A stretch of DNA of 64,000 nucleotides from Phlebiopsis flavidoalba (lineage: Eukaryota; Basidiomycota; Agaricomycetes; Polyporales; Phanerochaetaceae), in assembly GCA_035772785.1 (NCBI GenBank), contig JAOCPU010000006.1:496001-560000 (forward strand). Reading direction: 5' to 3'. The position numbers and the translations under genes were made by a program. The notes below the pieces were generated by a model. That model was not told where the DNA came from and searched no databases. It was given only the letters and a program-made list of their open reading frames with translations. Positions 23,906 through 36,891 of the stretch are shown piece after piece; the stretch's first letter is position 1, and every line of letters starts with the position of its first letter.

Positions 23906-26900
23906 CTTGGTGAACGTGACGTGATCGCTGAGAATATGCGTGCCCGCGCGCAGATATGAAAGAACGTAAGTAAGAGAAGTAGGACGTGGGAAATTACGAA
24001 GTGAATAGAAGTTTGAGTTTTGGCGCAACGAAATTCGGCCAGCCTGCGCAGGACGATGATTGGTGGCGGAGCACCCTGCAAGGGAAGACGTGTGGGCGCT
24101 AACCGGAACGAACTCACTGTTTGGCACGCGACAAACGTGTGAGGCAAGGATTGGATGTTTATGGCGCGCGGGCTCTGCCTTTTTAATTGCTTTACCACCC
24201 CTTGCCATTGTTGAGGCTGCCCTTCGCCAAAGGGGCCGCTGAAAACCCGCCCGCTTTGCCCAAAGCCATCTGCACCTCGTCTCTCCTGCACGACACCACA
24301 GCCTCTCCTACAACCATGGAACAGCGGAAGGTTTTCAGGGAACCGGACGAAATAAGCCGAGGTTTCTTCACATACGTCGGGAAGGAGGGCCATTGCGGGT
24401 CCCTAGCCTTATCGCCACAGGAGCAGTGGGTTATCTTTCAACAGAACAGTGGAACAAACCCTGGGAGCAGCCCGTTTGGGGACCAGTCTCTCCCAGTGTT
24501 TCTTTGAGCAAGGCAAATTTGGATTGGTTCCAGGCTGGAGGACCCGCCCCCCAAGCCCGGAAGTCAACTCGAAAGGCCTGGGAACCCAAACCAAAACCTG
24601 CGTCGATCGTCCCTCCGCAGCATCCCCGTCATCCCGTTTCACTTGGAGGGACGGTCTGTGCCATTGCCGCTCTCGAGGGAAGACGAAAGAGCGGTACCAG
24701 GATGAAGGAGTCTTGGATCGCATATACTCGGAGGGGACGTATGGGGTTAATGACTGCAGAGCTTTGGGGAGGCGAGGCCGAGGAGAAAAACCGTGGGGGC
24801 CACTGGGGGGTTGGCTTGGAAAACAACGGGTGCGGGACCAATGTAGGATGGGACGAACCCAACCTGACCACAAACCGACCAGAGCAAACGCTGGGAACGC
24901 CGCGTGAGCGTTCATTGGGGAAAGACGGGAGATGGGGCCGCGATGGCACACGGACGGGGGGAGAAGGGGACCAAAGGCTGGGCCTGGGACCCGAAGGACG
25001 ATAATGCTGCATGGGCTGCCCGCATGGCCCCAGCCAGACTCTTCCTCCATTACGTTGCACGAACGAATGGGCTCTGGCCGAAAGAAAAATAGACAAAACA
25101 TGGGGTTTCCAACAAAGACGAAGAAGTTGCACATCGAAGCACACAGTAGCAAGACACGGATCCGAAATTCATTCGTTCGACCAGGATTGACTCGGTTTTT
25201 TTTTTTTTTTTTAGTTTTTTTTTTATCGTTTTTTTTTTTTTATTTTTTTAAAACCATGCCAAACGGTTTCATGAAAAGATAGGAAGGAGCTCATGCACAG
25301 TTCTATTCTGTGAGGTGAAATTTTGGAGTTGCTCATCTGACTGTACGGTCTGAAGCTTAATTAACGTTGAACAGATGCTACGCCACATATCAAGGTGACT
25401 ACCTACCAGAAGATCGGAGGATGCAATGGACCACGGTCCCCTTCGCGACCGTCGTCTTTTTTTAATTAAGAATATATAGATAAACTCACTATATCTGTCC
25501 AAAGACTACGACTATACTACTTATTGGCCATTTCTACTTCGGATACCTTCTTTACGCGTCTGGTACGTCGTAATGTGTCGGTAACTACGTTTTTTGGTGA
25601 GCACGTTTTGCACATCCTTCACCGATGGAGATCACTCATTTCTCATCACGACTAGACAGATTCACCAGCCTATGCATGAAACCTTTGCTTGCCATTTGTG
25701 CTACGCTGTGCTCGACGTATGTCTTGTATAGTATAAAATTTCATTGGCCCGTTGATGAACTGCTTTTGCGCCACGAATTCCCCCGCCGGATGACCGAAGT
25801 GGTCTCTTGGTTCCAACCCTAACTATGGGTTTGGTGGCGGTGCACTGACGTGATAGCTTTCGTTGTAAATCGGTGGCCGCCCCCCGGACTCTCCACCAGC
25901 GCCGACTACATATCACATTGCCACCCAACCGTCCAACAACTAGCCTAGAGGCACCAAACTCCTTGTGTCCCTAAACATCATGCCCTCCCTACGATCCAAA
26001 ACGATTCAAATTATTTCTTCAGTATTTGGCGTGGGTATGCGCTTTGATCTAACGATCATAACCACCCAAAGACCTTAGCCGGTAACGCTCATCACTTACA
26101 CACACGCTTTCTACATGTTTGTCGTTTTTTTCTTTTCCTATCAGTCGTATACGACGATACTAGTAGACCTTACCACCAACTTCTGCTCATTAACCACGCG
26201 TTCCGCGATACGAGAAGCTTAAACCCCCTCGGAGCCGAATTCGGACTCAACCCCATACGAGGATACCGCAGCAGTTCTATGAAAACAGCAGATAACCATC
26301 CATTATACAACCCCGACTTAGACTGTTGATATATGCATTTTCTGACATGCGCGGGCCAACAGACGGCCCCAACAACGCACCTACTCGACCTAGACGTCAT
26401 TCGTTTTCCACCCTGGACTATGGTTCAAATGTAGTATCGGTCACCGACTGCAAGGGCCTCTTCCCCAGGGCCACGAACTCGCGCACCACGCGGCGCACTG
26501 TTCCGCAGATTTTTAATGTGAGCCCCCTGCTGCTCGGATTTTTTTAGTTATTTTTTTCCCATGCCATGCGTTTGTGATTCGCTCTGTTACACACTTTCAA
26601 AGGGCATCGAGAAAAGTTTTCGTCTTTCACACTGGTCCCACATAAAGCGAAAAAGGCTTCTTTGGAAAGCTCAAAGACAAAGCCAGATTGGCACGAAAGA
26701 GAGGAGCTGTCAGACGAAGACGGCAATAGAGGGCAACAGGCCCGGGTTTGTGTCCAAAAACTTTACATTTGCACCCTTGGCGATTGCCTGGACACTCTAA
26801 CAATCGTCTTTAGATCATGGAAAGAAAAGAAACGGGCCAGGAACAGCGACCCGCTCGTTCTACATTGAAGAACTTCCAGACGCCAGACGACGGGGCCCCC

Positions 26901-27584
26901 AACGTACGGGCACAACCTCCGCCGGGGTCGCGTACTATGCCCAAACAACAGCCAAAGCACATACGGTCTTATGGACACGCCTGTGTGTACGGACCACCAG
27001 CAACCGGTCGGCCAGCCCCTTCGGCTACGGGGGGAAGCTACGGTGGTTTACCTGAGGGCCCCTGTGCAATCGTAGAATAGACGGATTGGATGATAGCGGG
27101 GCCCCCTCGGCGGCAGCGGTCTCTCTGTTGGCTCATATACCGCACTTAATTGGGCGCCGGGCTTTTTAGCTCGGTTGGTTGTCCCCTAAACTACTTGGCG
27201 ATTTTGGACTTTGACGGTTTCTTGGCCACCCTTCTATCGGCGGTCCTGGTTTGCATTTTTGAATCTTTTTATTGTCAACCACACATTTCCTGGGTTGGGA
27301 CGGATGATACCATATGAATGATGTATTTAGCATGTAGAATACTATGCGTAATAGGTTCACCACGGTCAATGAGACACGTGGGACGTAATGAATGAGGTCA
27401 TCGCTCATACCGAAGTTTGGCCGCCCTCGACCATGCTACCCTATCACCATTACGCCCACCTACTTGGCTGGCTGCGCACGAAGATCCCCTTCACAATCGC
27501 TAAGCAAGAGTTTCGATACCCGCGGCCCCACGAACGCACCTCATTCTACTGCGCCGTGATCCAGTTTGAGGATTCAGTTCGACA
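23906..27584. other. Unassigned 3.7 kb between NGL2 and TRAPPC8
   Basis: No gene can be named here. A weak ATG at 24315 (MEQRKVFREPDEISRGFF) opens a plus-strand frame that soon shifts. Both strands of 24390-25150 carry frames of over 200 codons, explained by runs of G on the plus strand rather than by protein-like sequence. A second possible start at 25980 (MPSLRSKTIQIISSVFGVG) is followed by a GTATGC splice-donor-like site. A charged stretch (about 26640-26760) could be coding on the plus strand. I rate all of these as leads only. Upstream regions of two divergent genes must lie at the edges. Confidence 0.35.
25196..25249 (+). repeat. Poly-T low-complexity tract
   Basis: Almost uninterrupted T: runs of about 17, 10, 14 and 7 T separated by one to four other bases. 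It could be the trace of a poly(A) tail on the minus strand, a promoter-type T tract, or homopolymer miscalling. No terminal repeats or coding remains beside it show a retroelement. Confidence 0.8.
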
Positions 27585-30500
27585 ATGGCCTCCGACGCTG
27601 CCGGTCTTCACTTACGCCCTCACAATATGCGTCTTTCAGTCTTCGTCGGATTTGCCAGGGATTCTTACTGTTGGAGGGGGCATCGCTACCACGGACCACT
27701 CTCGCAGAATACTGCAGTCGTTTTTTTGTCCGCTTCGGCCCAAAAGGCGGAGTATGTCTCCTCCGGAAAGAATGACGCGTCGGAGTGTGCCTCATAGGCT
27801 AACCTTCCTACCCCTTGCAATCCACAGTAGTAACTACTCGAACGACTACCCTTAACAGCCAGTGCCCCATAACCTCGTTTCGCGCTCCGTTTCTAAGAAA
27901 CTGCCAAGACGTAGATAGAGTCGGCCACTGCACGAAGATGAGTGAACAGCGAGACAGGGGAAGGAAACCCTTGGACTGGAATTAGGCTCTCGGGTTGCGG
28001 CCCAGACTGAAGTGGGCGCGGCCCTGGGTGGGGACATAATTGGAGCGGCAAAGGCTTTTGCTGGGCGAGAGGATGATAGGACACCCATGGTGGGAAGAGG
28101 TGAAAAGGTGTGTTGAAGGTGAAAACATCCCCAATAGATATGAGGGATGGAACCACACCTGTTGCAGGTACGATGCTTACGGGTGGTCTTCTTGTTCGAC
28201 GGCTAATGCAAATTATATTCGTCTTTCAGTGGTATATGCTGTGTCTACTCTAGCAGCTAATCCTCTTCAAGCCCCATACAAGATATGCAATGCGAGGCCA
28301 CTAGACTTTCCTCCTTGGGTAGACAAGACCTACCTGCGTTATCTCCTCATTGTACACCCTTCAACTCTCCCCTGTCAGATCCTATGTGAGTGTTATAATA
28401 TCTCGGACAAACTGTACTAAAACTAGGTTCAGTGCCGATTCGTTGTTCAACGCGGTCAAGAAGCAATACCGGTCTACACAGTTATCTACTCCGAGTCGAC
28501 CTCCTGAGGACTCACCACCACAGCCCGTCCCGGTACCATTACCTGTCCCACGTCTACCTCCTCTTTTCAACAATGGAATCGTCACCTATGCCACCATCCC
28601 AGACTCCCTCTACCCTTTATGCGACTCCTGTACCACCCACAGCTTTCCCCCAGCCTCCGCGGTCTCCGGATCCTCGTCCGATCCAGGGACACGGCTTGGA
28701 AGTGGCCAGCAGAAAACGTTGCTCTTGGGCCAACCAGATATTAAGGCAATCGGCGCGACTTCATGCGAGATTATTCGTTTGTCATGAGCCTGATACCTTG
28801 GATGGAAAAAAATGCAGCTGACTCGAGTGGAAAACGAAAACGGTTTCTTTTTCTTGCGTTATGCACGTTCTGCCACCACCCGCCGCTGGCCGACTGTGAG
28901 CTTAACGTCAGGTGTGTTAGTCACTCCTCTTCGACGAGAGATTACCGTTCTTTCCGTCTATTCTCTTCGACAAGACGCTTGTTTGGATCTGGCACAGCTG
29001 CTGTTGATTCTGCGCTCACGCGGTAACTCCTACACACGGTAGTAACCCATCCATTTGGTTTGCTTGATTCCGTGGCCAGTGTCTCGATTGTGGCTTCGGC
29101 ACGCGACAGCGAGCAGATTTTCGACCCGCAGTCCGAGTAGCTCTTTGTTACTTCACTAGCGTCCACCAAATCTAGCCTGGAGGGGCGACCGGCATGGTTG
29201 AGTACCTCACCCACCGAGTTCGGTAGCCGAGCCCGTGTGCCAATTCCTATGAGGGACTACCAAGCTCTGCTGTCTCCATTGCACAACTGCGAGAGGACAG
29301 TCGCAACGGGCGTAAAGTCGCGTAGTCAAGAGGATCCTTCGCTACATCCGTACCACGGATAAAATTTCTAATACTTACAGCCGCACGCGCACAATATTCA
29401 TACCTAAGAGCTAAGTAATGGCGACAACAAAAGTCCGCGCCAGGCATGGTATTTGATAACATATAAGAATCCACTCCCCACCCCGGAGATAAACTAGAAG
29501 GATTATACAGAGAGACACGCACACTCGCACACAGGCACACACAGGACCCCCAATTTGCTTCGCACGTCTAGCAAGTTTTGGACGTTCGCTGGGAGTTAGG
29601 CATGAGACAAGAAAAGACTTTCTTGGGAACCGTCCTCCGAGGGCGAACGCGGTGGCTCGTGTACAAGCTGCAGGTGCTGTGTGCACGTAATTTCCTTCTC
29701 ATTCTTGAGCGCGCGTTATGAATTCATTGCGCGCCCACTCGGTGTCCTACTTAGTGCTATCGATGATTCCCCGAGCTCACATTCTGACATGATGTCATGT
29801 TCAAGCAGTAAGCAACCACCAACAGCAATGTTGCTCGCGCATGCTGCATTTTTTGATTTGACCGTGAAAAAGAGCGCCCTTCGACGCGACATCGTTGTGT
29901 ACCTATTCTCTGCGGATCGGGACTTAGAAAAACCAAAGGGTATAGTAAGTATGTCGCGGTCAACATGAAGAGATCATCTGATACTCTTATTACAGAAACC
30001 CCTTGCTCTCTACTTGCTTCCAGCAAGCCCATCAGTTTTAATACCCGGCAACCGGTTGAGAAGGAGCTTTCAACCACCCTCTTTCCCCTGCCCCTGTGAC
30101 TCCGCACACGGCCGGCTTGCCCTCCACCTCGTCGGGCTTGGGGCTTTGGTCCCTCCCCTCCCCCTCGCAACTTCCCTTCCCCCCCCGGCCACTCCACCCT
30201 CTTTTCCCCCCCTTTTTGCTTTTTTCCTTTCTTTCCCTACCTCCGGCCCACATGTACCTGGGAAGTGAAGACCGCAGCCCATCACAATGGAGAGGCTTTG
30301 AAAGCTGTATTACATGTGGAGAGAACATGAGCTAGTTTAAGAGCAGAAAAGTCAGTCGAAATATTTTTGTCCCCCCGAGTACTTACGTGCTCAGGTCGAC
30401 TACTATACACCACTGGGTGCACACAGAAGGAGTCTGTCACGAATCATTTTGTGGGTCCTCTTACAGGAAACCTTATAAACACAGTCCCAGCCATCAACCT

Positions 30501-33263
30501 CAAGTTTTTCCGAATGGTTTAGGACTTCGTGAACGGGAAAGCACAACAAACGAGAAGCCCGCGTCGTCGGACCTGAGGAGTATATCTAGGAAGACTTCCG
30601 GGGTCGCAACTCAAGGTGCGTTTCGCATTGAATTTGAACTATGTAACTTAATGAATGTAACGGGACACAGCACTTCAAAACCACTGAGGGTGAAAAGTTT
30701 GAGTCGTCTGCTCTTGCAACTGCCATTCCGGCTTTTGTCAGCCTAAGGAGACAAAACACGCATTCGTCTCCCGGGCAATGCACATGGACGGAAATCCAGA
30801 CAAATTGGACACCGGCTAGAGGAAGATTGGGCCTCATTTTGGCGACCTCGCGGGCCGAAAGAACGTGTTACAGTCTGCGGCAAGGCCGCGGTGGAGGTAA
30901 ACAAAATGCTAGTATATTTTGCGGCACGATGGACTGAAGTCCTCCCAGATCCGTTTGGATTCGACCCTATCGTCTTGCGCACATCTCTCTCAACGTTGAA
31001 GTCACGATAGCCCAATCTCACTGCCGTGATCAAGGATGCAAAAGACCCCAGATCAATCAATGTTCGATCTCGTCGAAGTGGAGGAGTCATAGACCGACTT
31101 AAACCTCTGGGCGCGAGGGAGAGCCGTACGGTTAGCTGAAACTCCTTCGGAGTCCATTGGATGCTTACCACTAACCAACATATGTTTAGATACCCATTGC
31201 TGTCATCTGCACCAAGTCCGCCTCTGCTCACCATATGCGGACATCAAATTCGACTTCCTTTCTCTCCTACGCGTCACTGAATCGCTAGCCGTACGCGGGC
31301 ACAGTAGATTACATGATACTCTCTGAGCACACGACAAAAACAAAGTGTATGCGCCGGACGTTGCTCCTCGAAAGTGGATGGTGGAAGATTCTGGCTACAG
31401 GCTACATCCAGGGTTTATGTGATGACAGACATCTCAACTTATTCCAAGGCGAATGGAAGAGAGTGGATGTCCGTCTTCATAATTCTGGGACTCGCTCCAT
31501 CGACGAACTCTGGATCGTGACAGAGCCTTACTCAGAGGTATGGGTCGACATAACCACAGATGAACCAGGTAGGACACCTATTCAATGGTACCTTCCGATC
31601 GTTCATGAGGGAAGTAGCGGTCGCAGTAGATCAAGTCGAGGTTCTGTCGTCGCAGAACTCGCTGTCCACACCTCCGCCCCGCAAAATTGAGATACAACAA
31701 ATACATTCAACGTCGACTCTTGCACCTGGAGAAACCCTAAAAGTACCCATATTAATGCACGCACCGCGGGTCGGCGAACATGGCTTGTGCCTTCTGCTGG
31801 TGTATCGCGAAGTATGTTCGTTTGACATTTGCGGAGAGGAACCCCTCACTCATACTTTCCAGGCTGGTGATACATCATTATAGATTCAACAAGACTCACG
31901 CGCCAGTTCGACGTCCATCCCGTCATAGATGTTGCCATCTCCTCAAAGGGCTGGACCATCACCAGACACGTCTTATTCTGTTGACTTGGATATCACTAAC
32001 GTTTCTCCCCACAACGTCCGGTTGGTGCAACTGAATGCAGTGAGCCACACATGGGCGTGTGCTCCGATAGGTGATTTCGCCGGGTACGTCGTAACACTTA
32101 CGTCTCATTCCAAGCTTACAGCCGTTCCAGAGACAGTCTACAGCCACAGCAGAATATACAAGTTACTACGTCAGCGTGGCCGGATGAGCATGACTCGACG
32201 GCGGAGGATATTAGGCAATTCGTAGCCAGTCAGCTCCCGCAATGTCATACGAGGAGAGTTAGTACCGCAAGAAAGCCCTCCGCCCATACAGCTATACTGT
32301 CGATCATTGACTCAGGTATGTCGTCAGCGTTCTCAGTGCATTCCTCGACTCACAAGCATCATTACAAAGGGTGACCCCACGTATCATGTTAATCGCCCAT
32401 ATTTGCGACATTTCCTTGAAACACGGTCGCAGGAACGCCACATCCGCTTCTCTTGCCACTTCCTACAAGCACATACCGTACAGGCTGCGCCAACATATTT
32501 TTCCCTATATTTCATCCCTCATCCATGGACTTCATGCTCTTTTGGGAAATCCCCTCACAAGGGCGTCGTGGCCACTGCCTTTTCACCGGACTGACATTGG
32601 GAGCGACTCATGCCCCTTTGCGGGAGCTGATCGAAGAGGCGGAGAGTGCCAAGGTGAAGAGGAGCATGTACGCCGAAACACAGCGAGAACGCGCAGAGCT
32701 TCTCGAGGTCATTCGACAGTCCGAATGGAATGCGGAGGCAGATCCTCTCGTGGTCACAAGCCACAATGGACAGCTAGTCAAACATGACTTCTCGCCATGG
32801 GTACGTAGTCTTCAAACTGACCTGACTATGATGGCTCATTCCCCCATGATAGGCCGTGTCAAGTCCCAGTGGCCTTTACTCTCCGAAACCTGTCGCTCAC
32901 CCATCCTGTTCGCTTCACGCTCAAGCTGGGTGCTGTCCCACTAGCCGCTTCGCCCCACCCGTACGTCAATGCATATACTCTGTGAGACTCATGTCTAACT
33001 CGTCTTTCAGAAACCTTCTACCACCACAGTACTCCGGACGTCTCACCCATCGGGGCGAGCTGACGGTATCGGCTACCACGACAGTCCGCTCGAAGCTGAC
33101 TGTGGATCGCCCAGGATGCTACGCGTTGTCATCATGGTCTGCAGACAGCGAGGTGGGAGACGTAGTGGAAGCCGGCGCGCCGTGGCGGGCTAGACAGCGA
33201 TACACCCAGCAGTCGCGGACGACTGAGCATGCCTCGATTACCGTTATTGACGCACGAGTCTGA
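27585..33263 (+). CDS. TRS85: TRAPP-III subunit TRAPPC8/Trs85
   Basis: This subunit targets the TRAPP-III complex (a Rab exchange factor) to autophagosome and Golgi membranes. N-terminal blocks: SLTPSQ and ICVFQSSSDLPGIL (about 27620-27665), VTTRTTTLN (about 27830), HPWWEEVKRCVEGE (about 28083), EGWNHT, LDFPPWVDK-LRYLLIVHP (about 28305-28360), SLFNAVKKQY, a Pro-rich loop, FVMSLIPWMEKN (about 28780) and LFSSTRRLFGSG (about 28960). Middle: AMLLAHAAFFDLTVKKSALR (about 29827), KPLALYLL, TRIRLPGN, LEEDWASFWRPRG-KERVTV (about 30818-30870), PLGARESRTVS. C-terminal beta domains: LFQGEWKRVDVRLHNSGTRS (about 31440), DITNVSPHNVRLVQLNAVSH, LTLGATHAPLRELIEEAES, YSGRLTHRGELTVSATTTVR (about 33035), CYALSSWSADSEVG, with the stop after ASITVIDARV at 33261-33263. 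Order and length fit a full-size protein. Frameshifts are numerous and 29.0-29.7 and 30.1-30.5 kb are hard to read. Confidence 0.85.
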
Positions 33264-33396
33264 TATTTTCTGTTATGATTATGTACCCCTCGCGTTGGCA
33301 AGAATAATTGGATTCATAGAACATACATACACTAGGTTATGGGTGATTATCGAAACGTAATCGTCTGTTATAGATAGGTGAAATAGCCCCCGGCTT

Positions 33397-34370
33397 TCAG
33401 TCCTTCTTCTCCTCTCGTTTCTCCCGCTTCTCCTTTCGAGGCGAGGAGTGGCCAGCTCTGACTTGTGTGTTGAAGTAGGTCTATTACATGATTCAGTATA
33501 TGCTCCGACTAGGCAGAGACGGCAGCGTACTCCAAGCACGAAAGTTGACAGCGTTGAAGAAGGGAACCCACATCTACGATTACATGCTTTTCAGTAGATC
33601 GCAACGTATCAATACAATATTCACCATTCACGAGAAGAATCTCACCTCAGGGGGCAAGTAGTACTGCGCAGTAAGCATTGACACCGGTGTTGTCATCCAA
33701 GAAATCTAAATAATATTTAGCAAAGCGGTCAGGGCGTATAGTAATGCCAGCCGCATTGCGCACCCTCATGATAGGTCATGAAAAGCCCCTCTTGACAGCA
33801 CCTACGATTTCCTTTTTCCGAGTCCTGGCTCCATTAATGATAGCAGTGCACTAAGGTTAGGGCTGCAACAAAGCTGTCTTTCCTTTGTGAGTCGAGAAGT
33901 AAAACAACAGTTTCGATGCGGTTCCACTCACACACGGCGGTGATGGGGAGGGGAGGGAAATGAGGCAGCTCGCCAGGATCTGGGCAACCTTGCCCATGAG
34001 CGGTGTTCGTCCTGCCCCGCAAACGCTCTCTGCAGCCAGCCGGTGACATAATGCGACAGGGGCGCGGAGATGAAGAAGCCATAGAGGAACATCTTGAACA
34101 GCCTTGGCGTCGATTTTGAGCCTCGCAGCTAGTTTCTCGTACAGGGGTGCAGTCCTTGGGAACACGCTTGGGGGCGGGCACGCCGGCGAGGTGGTTGCCG
34201 AGGATGTCACTGCACAAAGTTGAAGACGCCTGGAGAGCAGCAATGAGTACTGGGTGTTGTATGCTACGCGTGTACCCACGTACCGTTACCGACAGTCAAG
34301 GACCTTGGTCCGCAAAGGACGAGACAGGACAGCTCGGTCAGGTATGCAGTTTTCATGTAGGCTAAGCACC
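33397..34370 (-). CDS. Mpv17/PMP22-family membrane protein
   Basis: This is a four-helix integral protein of peroxisomal or inner mitochondrial membranes, of the family that includes Sym1 and PMP22; it probably forms a channel. From about 34370 the minus strand gives AYLTELS, PLRTK and LTVG before a GT-AG intron, then VFNFVQ and GNHLAGVPAPK-VPK (about 34150-34215). LYEKLAARLKIDAKA is followed by KMFLYGFFISAPLSHYVTGW and LQRAFAG (about 34005-34100), the signature loop. GKVAQIL, then INGARTRKKEIVGAVKRGFS (about 33780-33840), VPFFNAVNFRAW (about 33535-33570), YFNTQVRAG and a Lys/Glu-rich tail ending EEKKD complete it. The stop is at 33397-33399. The exact start is uncertain. The gene converges with TRS85, leaving about 130 bp between stops. 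Confidence 0.82.
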
Positions 34371-36891
34371 CTGAACAAAGTCCGTTGCCCTTCGATGTCG
34401 AGGGCTGGAAGGGCCCACGACCGCCTTCCGGGCGGCGCCCATGCTGGGTTCTCTATGCGACGCGTGTGCTTGCTCATGGTATGTAGCGGTGTAGACGCTG
34501 AAGCAACGCGGTGAGAACAAAGATTTGTTACGCATCGTTTCGTGTGTGACTAGACTCTTATATGACGACTGTGTGTTCGACTGGCTGGTGATGACAGCTG
34601 AGAAAACATGCGAATCGGCGAGCGGGATTCGGAAGAACATGACTAACGCGCGGATCGGTAACACCGATCAGCTCGTGGCCCTTCAGGCAGCAATCAAAAC
34701 CTAGAAAACACTCGAGAAGCAACCTGGACCTGAGGGCCCAGAAAGACGAGATCCAAACGAGAGCATGATGTTAGTAGCGAAAGCACTAAGATAGCAGACT
34801 ATGATATGTAGGGAGTGATAAAAGATACCAGAAGGTGAGGCTCCCAGGGGAATGTCTATGCAGTATAGTCATATGTCCAAAAATCGTCGACGTAAATAGA
34901 CGTGTCATGGTCTACTTGTTCTTGACCCTATAATTGAACGTAAGTAAAAGGATATCACTTGAGCCTTTGTGGGTACGCACCATACTTTGACCATAGTCCG
35001 CGAAGGAGGGACCATGCAAAACAGTCTGCCAGATATCCTAAGCCGATGCCCCCGCGAGCAATGTAACAACCACGGTTTAGAGTCCTACTTGATACCGGTT
35101 TTTTCGACGGGTAAAAGTGTAGACAATCAGAAAGAGAAGTTGATTCGAAGATAGTCAATTCTGCTGGACGTCCAGCAACAGCGGTCGCTTACGAAATCGA
35201 TCTGGATATACAACGAACTCAGAGCTATCGCCTTGGAATAAAGGATATGCCCTCAACGGGGACGACTTCCAAATAGGCTGGTTCACAAGTCGCCACGGCA
35301 CCGCCAGATAGATCGACCGATGCAATGTTTCATCTCAGCGCTGGAAGAGACTCGTCATTCTCGCCCTTACCCTTGACTTTCCGGATTGTCGCCTCAGCCA
35401 AGCGAGCGACAAAGCCATCTAGTGATTATGTTGGGAGTATATCACATGGGATTTCGATGGAGTACTCACCGAGGAACCATCAGTTAGTACATTTGCACCT
35501 AACACAAATCAGCGTAAGCCACCCGTTGTTAATGCCCGCAATGCCTTACCGTCGGTATATATCGCGCAAATAAAGCCCAGGTGATGCGGGATGTATTCCG
35601 GAGGCTGTTGGCTTGTGACGCGTAATCTCAGCAGTCTTCATGCACGTGCAGATAACCTTTCATCGCGGCGGGGTAGGCGGGGTTAATCGCGATCGGACGT
35701 TTTGCATGTGATCGTTGGGACTCACAGCCCAGTGGTTGGCATATGCTTGTGCAAATTCCACCACAGCCATGATGTCCAACCGAAGCGAGACCCGCAACGG
35801 CCGGAGCTGACACCCATTATCTACTGTCGCGGTCTCGATCTCGGGACGTTGACGGGGGCCGTTAAAACAGGAGCGACGGCACCCTTGGTCGACGCCTCAA
35901 TCCATGCCTAAGGAATTATATATGAGAGTAGATTCTCATTCAAAGTCAATAAATGCGTACCCGATGGAAATAATGCCTCTGGTTAGAAACCAGTGACACC
36001 ACGCGCCGACTATCTCACACACCGTCTGAGAAGGCTTTGAAAACATCGACTGTAGGACGCGGATTTTGGGCGGCCGATTTGGTGGTGTACTTGAGCACAG
36101 CTTACGAGTGGTTGACACCTAATAGTGTCGTAAACACCTGTTCCGCCCACTACATATAACAAAGCTAGATTCCTAACGCCCATAGCAATTTGGCTTTCAA
36201 CTTGCCTTTTGTTTTTCCCTCCTGCCAGAGCAATAGTCAGCTGTCCCCGGATTTTAACAGGGACAGGACACGGGTACTCACGAACTATAGGAAATACGCA
36301 CAGACAGCGAGCAAATAGCAGAGAAAACGCTAGTGCAGCAGTTAAATTAGAGCCCCACAAGTATAGCTAGTGTAGTCATACCATGTTCCATAATAGCACC
36401 TGTAGGAAGCGCTGAAGCTCAGGCTTGCCCTACCGTCCACAGGCAATTAGACGCGTCATACTGTACCAACAGCAATGTTGGGAGCACTAGTTGACTCCTC
36501 CCGCTTTTTGGTCCCGGCGTTTCCTGCTGATGATGGCCATTCTTACTGAGATTCGCGTTGAAGCGAAGGAGAACACGGGAATAGAGAAGGGTGGTGGTGG
36601 GGGAAGGGAGAGAGAGAGTGGACGGGATGAGAGAGTTCCAGGCTGGCTGAAGGCGTTTGGGGATATCACGGGGGCGGCCTATTCGCCTATTCGCGGTACT
36701 GGCTCCGTCGTCGCGCGTCGTCGTCTCATTCCTTGCCCTCGAACCACGTCCCACACACATTTTAATCCCATCGTTTTTTGGACATCAACTTTCGCTCTCG
36801 CGTTTTCCGCGCTCACAGGCCCAAGCCGCTCCATCCTGTCGCTCGAGCCTGCCCACCAAACGAGCCTCGGTGAACCCCCAACTCTCGACGA
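34371..36891. other. Unassigned 2.5 kb with a possible minus-strand gene
   Basis: No family was recognised. On the minus strand, protein-like fragments occur in order: a hydrophobic stretch NLTAALAFSLLFARCLCVF (about 36292-36348), DIMAVVEFAQAYANHWA (about 35735-35780), and DGFVARLAEATIRKVKGKG (about 35365-35425), then YLEVVPVEGISF at about 35255. They could be exons of one unknown gene with a signal-like start. The remainder is AT-balanced DNA without clear coding. The plus strand from about 36570 to 36890 looks like a promoter and leader (GA- and CT-rich). Confidence 0.27.

Noticed and set aside
23539..24393. 284-codon minus-strand open frame
   Set aside because: It combines promoter, leader and one wrong frame of the NGL2-type gene; only short parts (SSTALAEERR, AGGDPPKDTARV) coincide with the true product.
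24393..25152. Overlapping frames of 203 and 247 codons on opposite strands
   Set aside because: They arise from G runs lacking stop codons; neither has domain signatures or plausible composition.
27585..27800. Ty1/copia RNase H-like wording (TAVVFLSASAQKAEYVSS) suggesting a retroelement fragment
   Set aside because: Other frames of the same bases and the following sequence match the N-terminus of TRAPPC8/Trs85 in order, and no integrase, reverse transcriptase or LTR is present.
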